Source: Pseudomonadota bacterium (GTDB lineage: Bacteria; Desulfobacterota; Desulfobulbia; Desulfobulbales; SURF-16). From it: a DNA stretch of 52,943 nucleotides. Position numbers and translations under genes: made by a program. Below, one piece after another: positions 50,318-52,943 of the stretch. The notes beneath the pieces are model-generated. The model worked only from the letters and a program-made list of their open reading frames with translations. It was not told the DNA's origin and did no database searches. Every line of letters begins with the position of its first letter. Positions within the stretch are counted from its first letter, which is position 1. Where the stretch lies: assembly GCA_018897105.1 (NCBI GenBank), contig JAHILF010000118.1, positions 1 through 52,943 on the forward strand, given 5' to 3'.

Positions 50318-51201
50318 CTTCACGTCTCCTCACCGGTTTTCCCGGAGGCAAAAAAGAGGATATGGGTTGCCGGTATCCTGCCGAATGCTGGCGCGATTAG
50401 CGCTACGGACAGGATTGCCCATGATATTTCCCGTCCCGTGTGTAGAAAAATGTGGCATTGGGTTCCTGCTCATCGGTCTTGCCCCAGATGAGCAAAGCCT
50501 TGCAGGAACAGTTTTTCGAGTCGTTTTCTTTTTGTCCCCTGCAGAGAGGGAAAATGGAATGTGTTGCGCATGAAACTTTTAGTGTCCCTGTTGATGATGC
50601 CATTATTTTCGTCTTGCGGCGAAAAAAAAGTTTGAAATACTGTCATATTACGACACTGCAAACTGAATGCTCATACCAAAACAGATCTAAAAAAAAGTCC
50701 AACTGGTCGGGATGGTAAAATGCCGGAAGTGTGTTTATATCGGCCAGGTTGCTTTGGAGCATGAGAGCGGCACTGAGGCGAGAAAAGATGTGGATGATCA
50801 TGTCCATCGTCCCCGTGGCAGCCGGCACAAAAAACTGTCATAATTGAGCGGTGGAGTTATCAGCTCAAGGATTATCAGCCCGGAATTTTCTTTAAATCTA
50901 GTTGGTTCCGTGATAGACATCCCTGGGAGCGGGGAGATTTGTCCAGTCAATATCGTTCCCGCTGATGTCGCAAAGTCAATTCATAGGGGCATGGTATATG
51001 TTCAGATGATATCGTTCATTTGTCAAATGCAAAGATGATAAATAGTATTTTTTATCTGTCGGGGGAAGGGCGAATCTCAAGTCTAGCAAGGGGCTTGGGC
51101 ATAAATCGACCATGGCGGAAAGACTTTCACTGGAGGTTTGGGAGACGGCAGCAGAGGCGATTGCCTGCCGTAAGGTGCGGTAGTTCAGCGGATACTGCCC
51201 T
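50318..51201. other. Gene-poor region
   Basis: About 880 bases hold no gene I can support. Several short frames exist; the most gene-like is on the minus strand at 50403-50603, ending KNCSCKALLIWGKTDEQEP and so on with three cysteines, but its start is not preceded by a ribosome site and I know no relative. The stretch is rather A/T-rich around 50600-51060. The promoter of the binding-protein/kinase unit should be near 50330-50450. Confidence 0.4.
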
Positions 51202-52638
51202 TTACTTTCCGGCCAGCCAGGCCGTCAGGGTGGGCGGTGAGGCGATATATCTGGCCACCGGTTTCAACTGGCATTGAGCACTCACCTCAACGCCTTCCTT
51301 GATGATGGAAACCGGCCGGTCGGACGATACCACGACCACGATGATATCGCTGTGTTCCGAGCTGAACCGCAGGGCCGAGTTGTAACGCGCCCCTCGGGAG
51401 CGATCTTCCCCTGGCACGGTACGGCCGTCCAGCAGACAGGCAAAGGAGTGCAGATGCATATCCGTGCCGATGTGCAGGGCGCCGTCAACTTTGGCCAGGG
51501 ATTTGGCCAGTTCCAGGATTGAGGGCTGGCGCAGGTCCAGGGGGTGTTCCAGGCGCTGGCCGGAAATCTCGATGGGCCGGGGATTGAGGTCAAGTACCAG
51601 GGTGCAGCCGTGTTTTTCGGTTTCTGCGCTGTGGACCAGGGCGGCGATGATTTGAAACAGGTGATGGGTGCAGGTCAGTTCCAAAGAGGTTTCCAGCAGC
51701 AGCTCCTCCAGTTGCACCAGTTTGGCTTTGTGGGTGGTGGAATGGAAGCTGCCGTTGAAAAAACTGCACACTGGCTTGTCGTTTAAGCTGAGAAAGCCGT
51801 AGCCTCGGCGAAAGTCGGCGATGATATGGAAAGCAGGCAGGTCGGCGGTGGTAATGCCGACGATATGCTGGCCGTTGGAAACCAGGCGGCGGTCGGAATT
51901 TTCCACGGCCTGCAGAATCTTGCGCACATGCTTGAAATTACTGAGCTGGGGCCGGCCTTCGTGGGGAAACTGAACCATGAAGTCCATTTGCTTGACTGCA
52001 TGTGGTTCGACAAAAACCAGTTCACCCTTGGGCCAGGCCCCTTCTTCCCTGGTTTCGGAGATACCCAGCACGGCATCGAGAATGGGGTAGATGCGGATGT
52101 AGGTATCCCAGCCGAGGAAAACATTCATTTCATCCACCATGAAATCACGTACGGCATGGGTGCCATAGCCGCGCAGCACATAGCCGGTTGTGCGGGTATA
52201 GAGATCACTGTCCGTGCCCAGGTCATGGGCCAGCAGCCAGGCCGCATGTTCCAGCCAGCATTCGGTGGGCCCGATGGAGCACATGTCCGGATGGTGCTCG
52301 GTGAACCATATCTGGTAAAAGATGATATTGGAACGGGCTCCGTAGGAAATAAGGCCGGCCAGATCAAGATTTTTTACCGGATGAAACTGTTTGAAGCCGT
52401 CAATTCTAGAGGGATTGGCCGGGCCGGAGCGCCAATCGTCCGAGTCCAGAAAGAGCTCTTTCAGTTTGGGCTCATGTCCCTGCAGCAGGTTCTGTGGATC
52501 GACAACATGGATGGGGTCCGCCGCACCTATGGCATAGAGCAGGGCGACCCGGCTGGGACCCGAAAAACGGGAAAGGCCGTCCTGCACCCCGTCAAGGGCG
52601 TTGAAGATGCACTGATGTATGAACGCTTTATCCTGCAT
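51202..52638 (-). CDS. DisA_N (diadenylate cyclase) domain protein with altered RHR motif
   Basis: This 478-residue protein has an unassigned N-terminal part (about 1-330) and a C-terminal DAC/DisA_N domain. The DGA motif is at 385-387 (KVDGALHIGTDMHLHSFACLLDG). The second catalytic block reads SRGARYNSALRFSSEHSDII (414-433), with Tyr-Asn (419-420) where cyclases have His-Arg in GxRHRAA. The final strands VVVVSSDRPVSIIKEG match the family. It may make cyclic di-AMP, bind it, or have changed chemistry. The N-terminal part is not the DNA-binding part of DisA. No strong ribosome site precedes ATG 52638. Confidence 0.78.
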   Translation of the reverse strand: MQDKAFIHQCIFNALDGVQDGLSRFSGPSRVALLYAIGAADPIHVVDPQNLLQGHEPKLKELFLDSDDWRSGPANPSRIDGFKQFHPVKNLDLAGLISYGARSNIIFYQIWFTEHHPDMCSIGPTECWLEHAAWLLAHDLGTDSDLYTRTTGYVLRGYGTHAVRDFMVDEMNVFLGWDTYIRIYPILDAVLGISETREEGAWPKGELVFVEPHAVKQMDFMVQFPHEGRPQLSNFKHVRKILQAVENSDRRLVSNGQHIVGITTADLPAFHIIADFRRGYGFLSLNDKPVCSFFNGSFHSTTHKAKLVQLEELLLETSLELTCTHHLFQIIAALVHSAETEKHGCTLVLDLNPRPIEISGQRLEHPLDLRQPSILELAKSLAKVDGALHIGTDMHLHSFACLLDGRTVPGEDRSRGARYNSALRFSSEHSDIIVVVVSSDRPVSIIKEGVEVSAQCQLKPVARYIASPPTLTAWLAGK

Positions 52639-52829
52639 GGTTGCCGATACGCAAAGGTTTGTGCGGCCACAATTTTCCTTACGATGGAAAAGGCCCTTGA
52701 TGAAAAATTTCGCTAGGAAAGATTATAGCCAAAACATCAAGGAAATTCAACCACTTTGCATGATTGCCCCATGGCGGCTGTGGCTGCGGCAGAAATAACT
52801 TGCTTAAAGGGAGGGTGAGCAATAGGATT
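52639..52829. other. Gene-free stretch upstream of the DisA_N gene
   Basis: About 190 bases ahead of the DisA_N-domain gene and before the tandem repeat hold no gene. The promoter of that gene is presumably here. Confidence 0.4.
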
Positions 52830-52934
52830 GATGGCTGATGGCTGATGGCTGATGGCTGATGGCTGATGGCTGATGGCTGATGGCTGATGGCTGATGGCTG
52901 ATGGCTGATGGCTGATGGCTGATGGCTGATGGCT
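52830..52934. repeat. 7-bp tandem repeat, 15 perfect copies
   Basis: GATGGCT is repeated 15 times without a mismatch over 105 bases and ends at TGTGAAACGA. It lies in non-coding DNA near the right edge. A heptamer shifts the reading frame at each unit, and such a pure tract should vary in copy number by slippage. Confidence 0.97.
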
Positions 52935-52943
52935 GTGAAACGA

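Noticed and set aside
50403-50603. Small minus-strand Cys-containing reading frame (66 codons)
   Set aside because: No ribosome site, no recognisable family and no neighbour context; a chance frame cannot be excluded.
52830-52934. CRISPR array
   Set aside because: The repeat is a contiguous 7-bp tandem without spacers and no cas gene is present.

Overview
The window looks like a chromosomal segment of an anaerobic Gram-negative bacterium, most likely a sulfate- or sulfur-metabolising member of the Desulfobacterota (Desulfobulbales-like). This placement is an inference. It rests on a CoA-dependent indolepyruvate:ferredoxin oxidoreductase with paired phenylacetate-CoA ligases, the anaerobic ThiH route to thiazole, a PurH made only of the AICAR-transformylase part, multihaem-type redox proteins, and intergenic palindromes of a kind I associate with that group. 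No rRNA, tRNA or CRISPR array was seen.

Layout. 1-905: 3' end of a group II intron, a cold-shock protein gene and a small MITE-like insertion. 907-11358 (minus strand): one long operon running iorA-iorB-paaK-ACT-livJHMGF-paaK, apparently for uptake and oxidative decarboxylation of aromatic amino acids. 11722-16018 (plus): thiF-thiS-thiG-thiH-purH, closed by an intrinsic terminator. 16058-21651 (plus): a LolA-like periplasmic protein, two FtsX/LolC-type permeases, a LolD-type ATPase and an outer-membrane beta-barrel protein, interrupted by REP palindromes and a frameshifted REP-associated transposase. 21863-23574 (minus): a two-component system. 23866-25620: a B12-binding radical SAM protein.

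25679-29241 is an accessory island. Two minus-strand genes are each followed by an integron attC-like site, and the matched R-box pairs show both to be integron gene cassettes. No integrase gene is present, so this is a CALIN-like remnant. The cassettes encode a DUF4365 nuclease-like protein and an unknown protein with an Rx4H (HEPN-like) motif. Next to them lie a Phd/RelE toxin-antitoxin pair with a textbook operator-promoter and a frameshifted CopG-type antitoxin gene.

29402-38690: a DUF4405 membrane protein, a CcdA/DsbD-like membrane protein, a gtrABC-like glycosylation module, a DUF1566 protein, a dihaem cytochrome c, a zinc-ribbon protein, a rhomboid protease with a zinc ribbon, and an MFS transporter. 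38957-44477: an unknown protein with nitronate-monooxygenase-like glycine motifs, an inverted-repeat element, a peptidoglycan glycosyltransferase, an Mth938-like protein, an M48 lipoprotein protease and a membrane-anchored SpoT-like HD protein. 44749-50317 (minus): two paralogous Tat-exported solute-binding proteins co-directional with a double-Cache hybrid histidine kinase and with no permease, suggesting ligand sensing rather than transport. 51202-52638: a DisA_N (diadenylate cyclase) domain protein with an altered RHR motif. The window ends in 15 perfect copies of a 7-bp tandem repeat.
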